A DNA stretch of 64,000 bases from positions 186,001 to 250,000 of the forward strand of contig NZ_RCWA01000001.1 in the NCBI RefSeq assembly GCF_018448905.1, given 5' to 3'. A model generated the notes under the pieces. The model was not told where the DNA came from, did not search any database, and was given only the letters and a program-made list of their open reading frames with translations. This DNA is from Photorhabdus heterorhabditis. GTDB taxonomy: Bacteria; Pseudomonadota; Gammaproteobacteria; Enterobacterales; Enterobacteriaceae. Position 1 is the first letter of the stretch. Every line of letters starts with the position of its first letter. A program made the position numbers and the translations under genes. Positions 1 through 9,160 of this stretch are shown one piece after another.

Positions 1-1685
1 TCTTTATTATCACCACCGCCAATCCCGCCCCAATATTTCTTATCATCACGTACAGCATGACTATCAGCGATTTTCTGAACATTGATTTGCAGTTCTTGAC
101 CGGCATTCACGGTCATATTTTGACCTGCGTGAACTTTCGCGCCAAGAATGTCAACTTGGGTTCCTGCTTTAATATTAAGATCAGTTCCTGCTTGTAATTC
201 GCTGGCGATCAAACGCTGAGTTTGTTTACTTTCTTCCCAACCTCCTGTCTGCAATTTAGCTGTGTGATTTTTCTTATAACCTGTTTCTGCGGTTTTTTCT
301 GTTTCAGTCAGACCGGCAATTTGGACACCTTTTTCCGCGGTAATAGTCAGTTTATCCCCGGCATCTATTTTGCTACCCAGGATCTTAACGTCACCTTCTG
401 TCGCGTTTAAAGCCACACTTTTTTTCGCCTGAATATTGTTTCTTTCCTGATGCCGTTTTTCACTCTCTTGAGTCACATCGTGTCGCCAGGTATAACCCTG
501 TTGGTTATCAATATTCTTAGTGGTTTGAATTAATTGCTGCCCATCTAAAGTCAGATTAGCGCCACTGAGATTAACACCGTCACCCACTATATCCGTGGCG
601 GTAATCTGGTTATTATTATTAGCAACTAACGAGATATTTTTACCGGCTAATTTAGTCCGGGTCAGTGATTGGCTGCTTTTACTGTCATGTGTATAACGTT
701 CATTGAAAAAGCTTTGGTAATTATTACTACCGTCACGATGATATTTCGATTCGCTGACTTGGCCTTTTACCTCAATATTATCGCCCAAGAGATCAACATT
801 TCCGCCTTGTAGATGTGCAGCTGTTAAATTAAGGTTGCCATGAGAATTCACAATAATCTCGTCACTGGCAGTAAGAGAACCTTGTAGATTCACCCCGCTG
901 CCTTTTGCTGTATTGAGCAGATGAATACGTCCGGCTTGCATACTGCCGAGATAATAGCTATCCAGTACGCCAGTCAGCTCTTGCTGAGAGTCAAGTACTT
1001 CTCTTGTGGCTGAGATTGTATTCGCACCACTGATAGCATGAATCGCTTTTTGAGCCGTGACGGTGCCCCGGTTATCAATTTTGGGTGCGATAAGATCAAG
1101 AACCGCATTGGCGGTTAGGCCACCTGATTTAATTTTCAAACTATTCTGATTATTAAAGGTGTTAAAACCTTGCAGATTGCCTTGTTCCACCAGTGGATTA
1201 CCAACGACCAGAGAAGCTTGGTTGGTATTGATAAAACCACATCCATTACATGTAATACCGTTCGGGTTTGCTAACACATAATCTGCGGCTATGCCAAAAA
1301 CTTCCTGTTGCCCTAATAACAGGGAAGGATTTCGGCTGATAACTTCATTCAGAATCAGGCTGGCGGCTTGGCCATTTAGATTGGGGTTAGCCGCGAGTTG
1401 GCCTGCTAATTGTGATTGGCCATCCTGTAAAGCGTTATTCAGAACGGCACCTGCATGGCCGACGTTATAATCCAAATATTGGTTATGTGACAGCCCGGAA
1501 GCAGAAGGGGGCACGATATTAATAACCGTTGCTTTACCTTCGGTAGCTAAAATATCGGGACGATGTGCCGAATCGCCACCACCAACGATTTCATTGGCAA
1601 AGCTGGTAGAACAGGACACAAGGATGATTGCCATGGACGCGGCAAGCTTGCCGGTAGGAGATAACTTGAATTTTTTATTTTTCAT
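1..1685 (-). CDS. TpsA-type hemolysin/filamentous haemagglutinin exoprotein (3' end outside window)
   Basis: Secreted partner of a two-partner secretion system, exported through the TpsB channel encoded just upstream. The frame is open from ATG 1685 to the window edge (561 codons). It starts with a Sec-type signal (MKNKKFKLSPTGKLAAS...SFA, about residues 1-30), followed by the TPS haemagglutination domain with NPNL at 100-103 and NPNGI at 140-144; C146 and C149 form a CxxC right after NPNGI, as in ShlA/HpmA-type hemolysins. Further on, long beta-helix-like Ser/Asn/Thr-rich repeats are seen (for example DSHAVRDDKKYWGG near the window edge). B-then-A gene order also fits ShlBA, HpmBA and PhlBA. 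The C-terminus, which would decide between hemolysin, adhesin and CDI toxin, is not visible. Confidence 0.9.
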   Translation of the reverse strand, partial: MKNKKFKLSPTGKLAASMAIILVSCSTSFANEIVGGGDSAHRPDILATEGKATVINIVPPSASGLSHNQYLDYNVGHAGAVLNNALQDGQSQLAGQLAANPNLNGQAASLILNEVISRNPSLLLGQQEVFGIAADYVLANPNGITCNGCGFINTNQASLVVGNPLVEQGNLQGFNTFNNQNSLKIKSGGLTANAVLDLIAPKIDNRGTVTAQKAIHAISGANTISATREVLDSQQELTGVLDSYYLGSMQAGRIHLLNTAKGSGVNLQGSLTASDEIIVNSHGNLNLTAAHLQGGNVDLLGDNIEVKGQVSESKYHRDGSNNYQSFFNERYTHDSKSSQSLTRTKLAGKNISLVANNNNQITATDIVGDGVNLSGANLTLDGQQLIQTTKNIDNQQGYTWRHDVTQESEKRHQERNNIQAKKSVALNATEGDVKILGSKIDAGDKLTITAEKGVQIAGLTETEKTAETGYKKNHTAKLQTGGWEESKQTQRLIASELQAGTDLNIKAGTQVDILGAKVHAGQNMTVNAGQELQINVQKIADSHAVRDDKKYWGGIGGGDNK

Positions 1686-1746
1686 ACATGAGTCTCTATA
1701 TATTATTTATATTTATGTGCACAACATTGGGTACTGCTTAAAACCA

Positions 1747-3414
1747 TCAAAAGGTGTAAGAAAAACGGGTTAGGACTTGAACGGGTTCATCAACGGCTTT
1801 GCGGTTGGAAAGCCATTTCCCGCGACTGGCTTCGATATCGAACACCATGCGTTGGTATCTCAACGTGGCTCCGGTGCTTATACCCGCACTACTTTGCCAG
1901 CCTTGAGGGCTGCGATAGCCTTGAACTTGGCCGACATCAATACCGATACGCATTGATAATGTACTGTTGGCAATTGGGAACGTGCGGGACAGCGTATTTT
2001 GCAGATACCAGCCGTTATCGCCGGATAGCGTATTTTTGCTAAATCCCCGTACCGCATTTCGATCAGAGATATTCAGCCATTCGACACCGGGTAAACTGCG
2101 CCGGTTGTATTGCCCATAAAACAGGTTATTGAGCTGATAAGGGGAGTTGAATAACGTAAACCGCTGATACAGGTTGACCATCAACTTACCTTTGGTGAAT
2201 TGTTCATTGAGATAAGTCGTGGCAGTTTGTGCACCGAACCAAGGTAACCCTTGCTCAACACTCAGATTCAGCGTGATTAAACCGGTAGGGATAATTTGTA
2301 AATGGTTAACACCGAGTTCAAATACACTCAGCGTCTGGCTGCTGACACCAATCTTGGCGTCACCAATATAATTGTTGTAATTCTTATAAATAAGTTGTCC
2401 GCTGACAGTATTAATCTGAGATTGATTACGATAGAAAGCAAAATCAGAACGCATCCCAACTTGCTGAGTATTCCCATAGATTTTTACGGTTTTGTTTTGC
2501 AAATGGGGATGACTGGCATATTGGGAATAACTGCCAAATCCACTGAATGTTGCTGCACCGTAGGGTACTGAATAGAGAAGGGTTGCCGCGCGACTGTAGC
2601 GATTGGATGGGCTATCCAACGTGCTGCTGACATTCAAGCTAATAAAGTCAGATAAACCAAACGGGCTATCGAAACTTGCATTTGTGCGAGCCAGCCATTT
2701 CCCGGTACTTTTCTGCCCATAATTATCAGTAATGATATTCAGCAACCAAGGTTTACTGTGCTGATTATGCAGTTTAATGACTGAACCGCCGTTCACTGTC
2801 CCCGGTAAAATATCCAGTGTGGTTTTATTGGACTGTAACCGATTAGCCTGATCTAAACCCTGATCAAGTTGCGTGATATTAAGAGGCTGTTTTTCCAGAC
2901 CGGGGAACAACATACTGCTATTAACCCAACGATCACCGCCTTCGATTTTCTCAACAAACCCTTCAATAACATTTAGCCCTAACTCGCCATCTGCATCGGG
3001 AGCAATAAATTGAATACGGGCAGTGATATAGCCTTTACTGATATAGAGACGAGTAAGCTCATGGCTGAGCCGGTTAATATCATGACTACTGATACACTCT
3101 GGGGACAAAGCGCTGAGAGTATTTAAATCTCGTGCAGAGAGAAGAGAAATCCCTTTAAGGTAAACACCGGTTAATGGCAGGCACTGCCTGGATTCCGGCA
3201 ATGCAGGTACAGGCGTTGATTCGGGGACGGTACTAGCCTGCTGTTTTAATTGCTGATATCGGCGTTGTTCTATTAATTGGTTAATTTCCCGAGAACTCTC
3301 TTGCAACGTTCTCCTGGCCTCAGTCATCGGCAGATTATCATTTATCTCTGCGGGTGAAGCGGTTATTTGAGAGGAAATACACCACAATATTAAAATAGAT
3401 ATTCTTTTTATCAT
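1747..3414 (-). CDS. TpsB/ShlB-type outer-membrane transporter of two-partner secretion
   Basis: Outer-membrane beta-barrel that secretes, and in ShlB-type systems activates, the cognate TpsA. The 555 residues are normal for the family. A signal peptide (MIKRISILILWCISSQITA) is followed by a Gln/Arg-rich linker, POTRA domains (LTRLYISKGYITARI and the following beta segments), and a barrel with alternating aromatic strands. VRGF at 455-458 is the conserved L6-loop motif of Omp85/TpsB proteins, and the chain ends in Phe (FSYTF), the usual barrel C-terminal signature. It sits 61 bases upstream of the TpsA gene on the same strand, so the two are likely one operon. GGTGA lies just before the ATG. 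Confidence 0.93.
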   Translation of the reverse strand: MIKRISILILWCISSQITASPAEINDNLPMTEARRTLQESSREINQLIEQRRYQQLKQQASTVPESTPVPALPESRQCLPLTGVYLKGISLLSARDLNTLSALSPECISSHDINRLSHELTRLYISKGYITARIQFIAPDADGELGLNVIEGFVEKIEGGDRWVNSSMLFPGLEKQPLNITQLDQGLDQANRLQSNKTTLDILPGTVNGGSVIKLHNQHSKPWLLNIITDNYGQKSTGKWLARTNASFDSPFGLSDFISLNVSSTLDSPSNRYSRAATLLYSVPYGAATFSGFGSYSQYASHPHLQNKTVKIYGNTQQVGMRSDFAFYRNQSQINTVSGQLIYKNYNNYIGDAKIGVSSQTLSVFELGVNHLQIIPTGLITLNLSVEQGLPWFGAQTATTYLNEQFTKGKLMVNLYQRFTLFNSPYQLNNLFYGQYNRRSLPGVEWLNISDRNAVRGFSKNTLSGDNGWYLQNTLSRTFPIANSTLSMRIGIDVGQVQGYRSPQGWQSSAGISTGATLRYQRMVFDIEASRGKWLSNRKAVDEPVQVLTRFSYTF

Positions 3415-3904
3415 ACATTCACCAATAAGGATGATATTTTATTCCATAAAACAAAAATATGGGGTTTTAGCCTGATAGGTAATTGCATGCGTATTGGCTA
3501 ACTGATTAGTTATTAAAGCATATTCTAGGTTATATCATGCTCTGATTAACGAGTGGCGTTTCTTTTACATCTAGATTTTCTATTAGAAATTTCAATTAGT
3601 TGGTTATGCAGATAATAATAAGTTAATAAGAGCACTTATTTTATTGCTTATTAATGAATTAACTTAAGTGGAATGAATAACAGGAGGTGATTTTGACGGG
3701 TAATATAATAATCATATTAGGAATATCTTTAAATAAATAGAGTTTTAAGTCAAATAAGTAATGATAAGATAAATTCCTATTCGATGTTATTTAACTTAAA
3801 AAATGATAGTATCTAATGTGATAGTTTTTATGAGTGATTTTTTATAGAAATGAATAATAGAAGGGATAGCGCTTAAATCTTAAATAGAATAATTGTCGTA
3901 AGAT

Positions 3905-3988
3905 TGTTAACCCAGTCACATAGTTATCTATGCTATTGGGGATGTGTTCACTTGCCGCTGCGCTGCAAATTGGAATCTATTGGGTATA
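3905..3988. repeat. ERIC element, partial
   Basis: Contains the ERIC core in the form CCAGTCACATAG...GGGGATGTGTTCACTTGC, followed by the conserved GCGCTGCAA and TTGGGTATA end. The left end is degraded compared with the copy at 10324. ERIC elements are 127-bp imperfect palindromes common in intergenic regions of Enterobacterales and abundant in Photorhabdus. Confidence 0.75.
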
Positions 3989-4011
3989 GGTAAAATTGAT
4001 AAAACGGACAA

Positions 4012-4043
4012 TACTGGAAAATTATTAAAATAATTTTCCAGTA
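4012..4043 (-). terminator. Hairpin terminator of the first pix operon
   Basis: Near-perfect stem TACTGGAAAATTATT / AATAATTTTCCAGTA located about 50 bases after the stop of the PixA-like gene ending at 4097. The same hairpin recurs after the pix gene ending at 8325, which supports a terminator role. A direct U-tract is poor in this copy. Confidence 0.55.
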
Positions 4044-4096
4044 CAAGGTTATCTTATCTAAATACTTTTCTATTGGTTACATAGGTTATATTTAAA

Positions 4097-4660
4097 TTAA
4101 TTAATGATATTAATTACAGTATTGTCTGTAGTGTAATAACAATAACCAACTAATCCACTCTCAGGATCGCCTGTTGTTGGCGCTCTATTATAGATAGCTA
4201 TATACCATGTGTACTCAACGTTACCTGGACCGGTTAGTGTAGATTGTTGATAGACATTTTTATCGCTTTCGGGTATAGGGGTATATGGTGTATTTGTTAT
4301 TCCTTGTGAGGTTTCTATATTAGGCACCATAACCATAGACGTTTCTGGTAGTAATAATGGAGCCGTAATCAGTGTTAGGGGTGCTTTTGTCTCCATCTTA
4401 TATAAAAATACTTGATGGTCAAATTGGGCAGATAGGCTTGAAGATCTCCATCTAACTATATCACCAATTCTACCTGTAAGTATAAGTTTATCTGAGGCAT
4501 TCTGGCTTATGGAGTATATTTGATGTTGAGTGGTAATATAATAAAAATATTTCCCATTAACTTTAGTTGGATTATTTCTATCTTTGTTTAAATCAGGCAT
4601 ATCCGATAAGATCGATTCGACATCAGCAGCAACAAGAATATCAATAGTATTGTTGTTCAT
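4097..4660 (-). CDS. PixA/AidA-family inclusion-body-type protein
   Basis: Member of the PixA/AidA family (PF12306). PixA is the methionine-rich crystalline inclusion protein of Xenorhabdus nematophila; AidA is quorum-sensing controlled in other bacteria. The biochemical role is not settled. The 187 residues show the family pattern: TIDILVAADVESIL at the N-terminus, KYFYYITTQ, then GDIVRWRSSSLSAQF and LYKM, and a C-terminal YTWYIAIYN strand. No signal peptide, so probably cytoplasmic. It is the second gene of a pair, 36 bases after the 4697-5218 gene, and most resembles the 5690-6310 gene, which holds the same place in the neighbouring pair. GGAGAAAA precedes the ATG. Confidence 0.85.
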   Translation of the reverse strand: MNNNTIDILVAADVESILSDMPDLNKDRNNPTKVNGKYFYYITTQHQIYSISQNASDKLILTGRIGDIVRWRSSSLSAQFDHQVFLYKMETKAPLTLITAPLLLPETSMVMVPNIETSQGITNTPYTPIPESDKNVYQQSTLTGPGNVEYTWYIAIYNRAPTTGDPESGLVGYCYYTTDNTVINIIN

Positions 4661-4696
4661 GATTTTTTCTCCATTGTTCGATATTTTTATATACTA

Positions 4697-5218
4697 TTAA
4701 CCCTTAACGATAATGAAAGGATCATGATCAATATATCCTATAAGATTTGATCCTTGGTATATAGACATATTCCAAAGATAATTTTCACTTCTATCAAATG
4801 TATCTTTAGTTGGAGCGATAGCTTCTGATTGATGATAATAACTTGTTACCTCATGACAGTTATTTGGGTCGTCGCTATCTGTATATGGAACATTAATGTT
4901 ACTAATAATAAGTTGTGGCTTGCTTATATTAGGACCTACTTCTCCGCCTGACATTGTTTGTAAAAGTACTGCGTAGCCAAATTGTTGTGTTAAAGATATT
5001 GGTCTCCATCTGATAGAATCACCGCTATTAACTGTTATGATCATTTCCCCTGTAGCATTATCTGTAGGGGCATAATATGTACCTTTAGCTTTACTTCTAA
5101 CTATATAGTACATGTATTTATTATCTACCTGAATGGAATGGTCAGGAGACAGGTGATAGTTGTTAACGATAGATTCTGCATCTACACAAACAAGAATATC
5201 TACGATATTATTACTCAT
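4697..5218 (-). CDS. PixA/AidA-family inclusion-body-type protein
   Basis: 173 residues, first gene of a two-gene unit. Family pattern: NIVDILVCVDAESIV, KYMYYIV, GDSIRWRPISLTQQF, and a late YLWNMSIYQGSNLIGYI. Its closest relative in the window is the 6327-6854 gene (shared DILVCVDA and SL-QQF blocks), so the pair looks like a tandem copy of the next pair. No signal peptide. The conserved pix upstream block lies about 90 bases before the ATG. Function beyond family membership is unknown. Confidence 0.85.
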   Translation of the reverse strand: MSNNIVDILVCVDAESIVNNYHLSPDHSIQVDNKYMYYIVRSKAKGTYYAPTDNATGEMIITVNSGDSIRWRPISLTQQFGYAVLLQTMSGGEVGPNISKPQLIISNINVPYTDSDDPNNCHEVTSYYHQSEAIAPTKDTFDRSENYLWNMSIYQGSNLIGYIDHDPFIIVKG

Positions 5219-5689
5219 TTCTATGCTCCTTCGTTAAAAGTGCTAGATTGCTCATATTAGGTCGTTCAATAACTATTTATATAATTAATCATTAATGCTC
5301 AAAAAGCTACTAGTATAATTGATAGTTTATAAAAGAAAACTACTTATATATTTATCAATGTCTTTCTTAAATATATTTAAATATTACCTTTAGCTCTTTT
5401 TAAGGGTGAATGCTGTTGAGTTATTTTATAGGTTGTTTCGATTTATTCTATAAATTTATATTGTTTTTTAAATCAATGAATTATTGATAAATAACAAAAT
5501 CATATATAGATTCAGTACGGATATTTTAAGTAACAATAAGGCTTTTTTACTATACAGAGTTAGATATATTAAGGTGTATTTTTTATTATAATTAGTTTGC
5601 TACATACGAACTTGAGATTAACGAATTTAAATCCAATGTCGGGTTTATTATTCGCTTTATTTTATTGCAACTAGATTCAATAAAAATAT
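5219..5689. other. AT-rich intergenic between the two pix operons
   Basis: No plausible coding frame. It contains the conserved pix upstream block at 5307-5350 and presumably the promoter of the 5218-4097 unit. The rest is AT-rich without recognisable structure. Confidence 0.6.
5307..5350 (-). promoter_or_regulatory. Conserved pix upstream block, copy 1
   Basis: A 44-base block beginning CTACTAGTATAATTGATAG (plus strand) aligns closely with blocks at 6926 and 9032, each upstream of a PixA-like transcription unit and in the same orientation. Being non-coding and conserved, it is probably promoter or regulator-binding sequence. TATACT or TATGAT-like hexamers occur inside on the minus strand, but no clear -35 is visible. 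Confidence 0.6.
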
Positions 5690-6310
5690 TCAGTCAGTTG
5701 AACTACTAATCGTAACAGTAAGCGGCAGGCCATTTAAACCCTGTAGGCTTTCTTTGCTTGATAGACCATGAGAACAATAACCAATAAGTTTCGATCTATT
5801 ATAAATAGCCAGATATAATGCATAATAAGAAAATCCTGTGTTAAGTAAAGTGGATTCCTGATAAGAAATATGCTCCTTTTGATAGGTAATAGATGGGGTT
5901 ACGCTATTTTTTTGTGGAATGGGAATATCAGTGACCTCTTTAATAAGGTTTACAGGAAAAGAAATATTATTCTCACCAGTTATTTTTTTCATATCGTATA
6001 AAAGTACTTGGTATTCAGATTGGGCAGATAAGCTCGAAGCCCGCCATCTAACTATGTCGCCAATGTTTCCTGTAACTTTAAGGTTACCTATATTATTATA
6101 AGTTTTCTGTTGACTTGTCATATAATAAAAATATCTACCATCACGTACGGTTGGTTTTTTGTAGTCTTGGCTAAAACTTAATTCCGATGTTTGGATATCT
6201 TGTATGATAAGTTCTACATCAACAACGATAAAAATATCAATTATTTCAATTGATTGATTGTTATTATTTTTGGGGATTTTAAGGTTATTTGAACTATATA
6301 TATTATTCAT
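5690..6310 (-). CDS. PixA/AidA-family inclusion-body-type protein
   Basis: 206 residues; a longer Asn-rich N-terminus (about 22 residues) precedes the family start IEIIDIFIVVDVELII. Then RYFYYMTSQQ, GDIVRWRASSLSAQSEY and LLYDMKK follow, with a C-terminal YLAIYNRSKLIGYC. It is the second gene of a pair, 16 bases after the 6327-6854 gene, and is the counterpart of the 4097-4660 gene. No signal peptide. An internal start near the family core is possible, but GTGTTATCC-type leader sequence gives no strong ribosome site either way. Confidence 0.83.
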   Translation of the reverse strand: MNNIYSSNNLKIPKNNNNQSIEIIDIFIVVDVELIIQDIQTSELSFSQDYKKPTVRDGRYFYYMTSQQKTYNNIGNLKVTGNIGDIVRWRASSLSAQSEYQVLLYDMKKITGENNISFPVNLIKEVTDIPIPQKNSVTPSITYQKEHISYQESTLLNTGFSYYALYLAIYNRSKLIGYCSHGLSSKESLQGLNGLPLTVTISSSTD

Positions 6311-6326
6311 TGTGTTATCCTAATAA

Positions 6327-6854
6327 TCATATAGGGAATGTTATTTTTCCTATTTCTAAAGGGGGATGTTTAATATATCCCTTGAGTTCTTTTTGTTGAT
6401 ATATAGCCATTAACCAAGAATATTTTCCCCCGCCTGATCCAATAGCCACTGATTGAAAAAAACTTTTCTTTTTTAATTCTTTTTCTATATCTAGTCTATC
6501 ACTATTATTTACAATATAACTAGAGTTTATTTCACTTTGATCTAATTTTGGATTTGTTATAATCTTGTTGATAATTGTTCCTGTCATCTTATATAAAATT
6601 GCTGCATACTCAAATTGTTGTGATAGAGATATTGCTCTCCATCTAATATTGTCACCAATATAAGCTTTTATTTCCATTTTTCCATTAGTGTTATTTTCAG
6701 GAATATAGATGTTGCTAAAATTAGTAATATAGTAAAATAATTCATCGTTTATTAGAGTAGGATTTTCAGGATCTTGGCTTAAAGAAGGATATTTTTTAAT
6801 AATAGATCTGGCATCTACACAAACAAGAATATCTACAATATTACTCATTCCCAT
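6327..6854 (-). CDS. PixA/AidA-family inclusion-body-type protein
   Basis: 175 residues: NIVDILVCVDARSIIKK, LFYYITN, GDNIRWRAISLSQQFEY, ILYKM, and the C-terminal SWLMAIYQQKELKGYI. Counterpart of the 4697-5218 gene in the duplicated pair. GAAGGAGCATG gives a good ribosome site; translation may begin at the second Met (MSNIVD). The conserved pix upstream block begins 72 bases before the ATG. Likely cytoplasmic; function unknown beyond the family. Confidence 0.85.
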   Translation of the reverse strand: MGMSNIVDILVCVDARSIIKKYPSLSQDPENPTLINDELFYYITNFSNIYIPENNTNGKMEIKAYIGDNIRWRAISLSQQFEYAAILYKMTGTIINKIITNPKLDQSEINSSYIVNNSDRLDIEKELKKKSFFQSVAIGSGGGKYSWLMAIYQQKELKGYIKHPPLEIGKITFPI

Positions 6855-6925
6855 GCTCCTTCACTGAACTAAGATGCTTGAAGAGTTAGTTATCACCTAA
6901 TAATTGACCATTAAGGTTGAGATTT

Positions 6926-6969
6926 CTACTGGTATAAATCATAGTTTATATAAGAAAATTACTGATATG
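6926..6969 (-). promoter_or_regulatory. Conserved pix upstream block, copy 2
   Basis: Block starting CTACTGGTATAAATCATAG; nearly identical to the copy at 9032 over its first 22 bases and still similar over 44. It starts 72 bases upstream of the 6854 start codon. Confidence 0.6.
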
Positions 6970-7279
6970 GTTTAGAGGCTGACTTAGTACATGAAATACA
7001 TTTGGCAATGTACCGGTGATTAATTATTTAAAAAAGAAAAAAATATTTATTTTAGATTAATATATTAAAATAATAGATTAAATTGCTTTAAAAGCAGTGC
7101 AATATGCTTTTCAGATGGCTATGGGATGTGTGCATATATTGTTTGGAACAATGATAAAAATTTCAACCATATTGATATAGTTCTTCTGGTTAATGAATAA
7201 AACATAGTTGGTTATCCAATTCTTCGCTTTTTTATCACAATAAATAAAAATTTTACTTATCAAATAAAATTTCTTCCAC

Positions 7280-7285
7280 TATGAT
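7280..7285 (+). promoter_or_regulatory. Candidate -10 of first LuxR gene
   Basis: TATGAT, 49 bases before the ATG. The surrounding 36 bases (ACTATGATAAATATTGAG...) match the segment upstream of the paralogous LuxR gene, where the hexamer reads TATAAT at the same distance. No convincing -35, so activator dependence is possible. Confidence 0.4.
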
Positions 7286-7334
7286 AAATATTGAGGTTCA
7301 CTATCAATACTCTGAATTTCTAAGAGGGACTTGA

Positions 7335-8063
7335 ATGAATATTCATCGACCGTATATTTCACCCTATAAATTTCATGAATTAGATGTAGATGCTTACTTT
7401 GTAGCTGAAATTTGTGAACTTATTGAAAAAATTTCAGGATTTAATTTGTTTTCTCTTGTATTAAAAACTCGTTTCCCGGTATCTGGCCGTGAAGTGCATT
7501 TTTTTGATAATTATCACGAATCTTGGAGGGCGCTTTATATAGAAAAAAAGTATTGGATGATCGATCCTATTCTACACTTCCAGCCTGTACCGCCTAATTT
7601 TTCAAGAGCATGGGATTTGGATTTCTTTGCTGAATCCAATGGGAAAGAACTTTGGTATATGACGCAGAAACATGGGTTTCGGTCTGGGATCACATTTGGG
7701 CTGCCGGCATTTTCGGGAACTTATGGAATATTCTCCGTTGCAGGGAAAGATGGGCCGATTGATAACGATACAATGTATAAATGTAGTGGGGAGATTCTAA
7801 AGGTATATATTAGAATAATAAGATATTTAACATCACATACAAAGTATTTACAGACGTTTTATATAGATAAGATTTCATTTTCGCGTAGAGAATTAGAAGT
7901 ACTACGGTATACCGCAGATGGTATGATCTCCAGTGAGATTGCTTCAACTATTTGCGTAACTAAAAGTACCGTTGATTTTCATCTAATGAATATCGTTAAG
8001 AAGCTGGGTTGTAGGAATAAATTCCAGGCAATCGCTAAAGCTGCATTATTTGGGTATATATAA
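7335..8063 (+). CDS. LuxR-family orphan (solo) transcriptional regulator
   Basis: 242 residues with the quorum-sensing LuxR layout: an N-terminal autoinducer-binding domain (about 15-160) and a C-terminal LuxR/GerE helix-turn-helix (about 178-242; RRELEVLRYTADGM, then TVDFHLMNIVKKLG). W64, Y68, D77, P78, W93 and G118 (RSGIT) line up by eye with the six residues conserved in AHL-binding receptors. There is no luxI synthase in the window, so it is a solo. A purine-rich site (AAGAGGGA) precedes the ATG. It lies between pix units and is a natural candidate to control them, but that is inference from position. A second copy, largely identical, is at 9477. Confidence 0.9.
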   Translation: MNIHRPYISPYKFHELDVDAYFVAEICELIEKISGFNLFSLVLKTRFPVSGREVHFFDNYHESWRALYIEKKYWMIDPILHFQPVPPNFSRAWDLDFFAESNGKELWYMTQKHGFRSGITFGLPAFSGTYGIFSVAGKDGPIDNDTMYKCSGEILKVYIRIIRYLTSHTKYLQTFYIDKISFSRRELEVLRYTADGMISSEIASTICVTKSTVDFHLMNIVKKLGCRNKFQAIAKAALFGYI

Positions 8064-8261
8064 TTTTAGCTTTTGTTGTTACCGTAGTGAATAGGGATCA
8101 GGAATAGTTTTACCTAGCAAAATAGGAATAATATTTTTTTTAAGATCGAAGAACACGTTTAATCAAATACTCTTTTCCTCTGGCAGAATTGTAATATCAC
8201 AGTTCTGCTTGTTCTTTACTTAATGTTTTTATAGATATTGAGCTATATTTTATATTGTGAA

Positions 8262-8301
8262 AAATAAAAAAACTGGAAAATTATTAAAATAATTTTCCAG
8301 T
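8262..8301 (-). terminator. Intrinsic terminator after the 8325-8918 pix gene
   Basis: Stem ACTGGAAAATTAT / ATAATTTTCCAGT followed on the minus strand by TTTTTTTATTTTT: a good rho-independent terminator. The hairpin matches that at 4012-4043. Confidence 0.8.
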
Positions 8302-8324
8302 GAGAAATTACATCATATAGGTGT

Positions 8325-8918
8325 TTAACTATTAGTTACTTCAATATAGGGATCATATCGATAATAACCCAGAAGCTTAGTGCCGTCATAAGCGGCAAAA
8401 AACCATGTATATTGTTCTACACCGGGTTTATGCGCTGTTGCCTGGAAATAACTATCTTTAGATTCAATAAAAATTACTGTAGGTTCATTCCCATCTGCAT
8501 TAACTCCTGAAGGGACCATTGGAACTTTTTTGCCCATAGGGTTTTGTGACCAGATTTGTGATGGGACAGAGATAACATCTTCTGCTGTACTAAGCTTTTT
8601 GAATTTATACAATATAATCGTATAGTCGAAATTATTAGATACAGTTGTAGCTCTCCACCTAATATTTGCATTAATAGGAACAGTTACGCGGGCACCAGAT
8701 GAACTCGCCACTTTCAGTCCAAGTGCTGGAGTATAATTAGCTATATATACATGCTGACGGATAGTTATTGGATTTGTAGGGTCCAGAGAATTTTTGATAT
8801 TATTATCACGAAGATACTCAATGATTGAATCAACATCAATAACAAAGGTCACATCAGCTGTAACAGAGTTCCTGGCTGTAACAAAATCATCTTTATTCTG
8901 AATGACTTCACTCATCAT
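8325..8918 (-). CDS. PixA/AidA-family inclusion-body-type protein
   Basis: 197 residues, single-gene unit with its own promoter block and terminator. An N-terminal extension of about 20 residues precedes VTADVTFVIDVDSIIEYL; then VYIANYTPA, NANIRWRATTVSNNFDY, ILYKFKK and the C-terminal YTWFFAAYDGTKLLGYY. It is the most divergent of the five pix paralogues in the window. AAGAGGTGTTATGATG offers two adjacent starts; the second Met has the better spacing. No signal peptide. Confidence 0.84.
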   Translation of the reverse strand: MMSEVIQNKDDFVTARNSVTADVTFVIDVDSIIEYLRDNNIKNSLDPTNPITIRQHVYIANYTPALGLKVASSSGARVTVPINANIRWRATTVSNNFDYTIILYKFKKLSTAEDVISVPSQIWSQNPMGKKVPMVPSGVNADGNEPTVIFIESKDSYFQATAHKPGVEQYTWFFAAYDGTKLLGYYRYDPYIEVTNS

Positions 8919-9031
8919 AACACCTCTTTACACAATTAAATTATTCATCTGTAATTACAAGGTTAATTTGATTACTTATTATTATTCTAATAAATTTATT
9001 TTTATATAATTAACTATTAAAGTTAAAACTG

Positions 9032-9075
9032 CTACTGGTATAAATCATAGTTTGTATGGAAAAATTACTCGTATA
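9032..9075 (-). promoter_or_regulatory. Conserved pix upstream block, copy 3
   Basis: Begins CTACTGGTATAAATCATAG, then TTTGTATGGAAAAATTACT. Located 114 bases before the 8918 start codon, further out than the other two copies. Confidence 0.6.
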
Positions 9076-9160
9076 TTTATTAGGTTCTGACTTATATAGT
9101 TAAATTTATCTTAAATTACCTTGAAAATAGCTTAATATTATTCATGTGACTATATCCTTC

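Larger units (their letters stand above)
3415..4096. other. Intergenic, AT-rich; ERIC repeat and pix operon terminator
   Basis: No coding frame with protein-like composition. The stretch holds the presumed promoter of the tpsBA pair next to 3415, a partial ERIC element near 3905-3988 and the hairpin at 4012-4043 that ends the downstream pix operon. The remainder is AT-rich sequence in which I see nothing else. Confidence 0.6.
6855..7334. other. Divergent intergenic between pix operon and LuxR gene
   Basis: Holds the pix upstream block (6926-6969, minus strand) and, on the other side, a LuxR-gene promoter-like element near 7280. The intervening sequence is AT-rich and non-coding. Confidence 0.6.
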
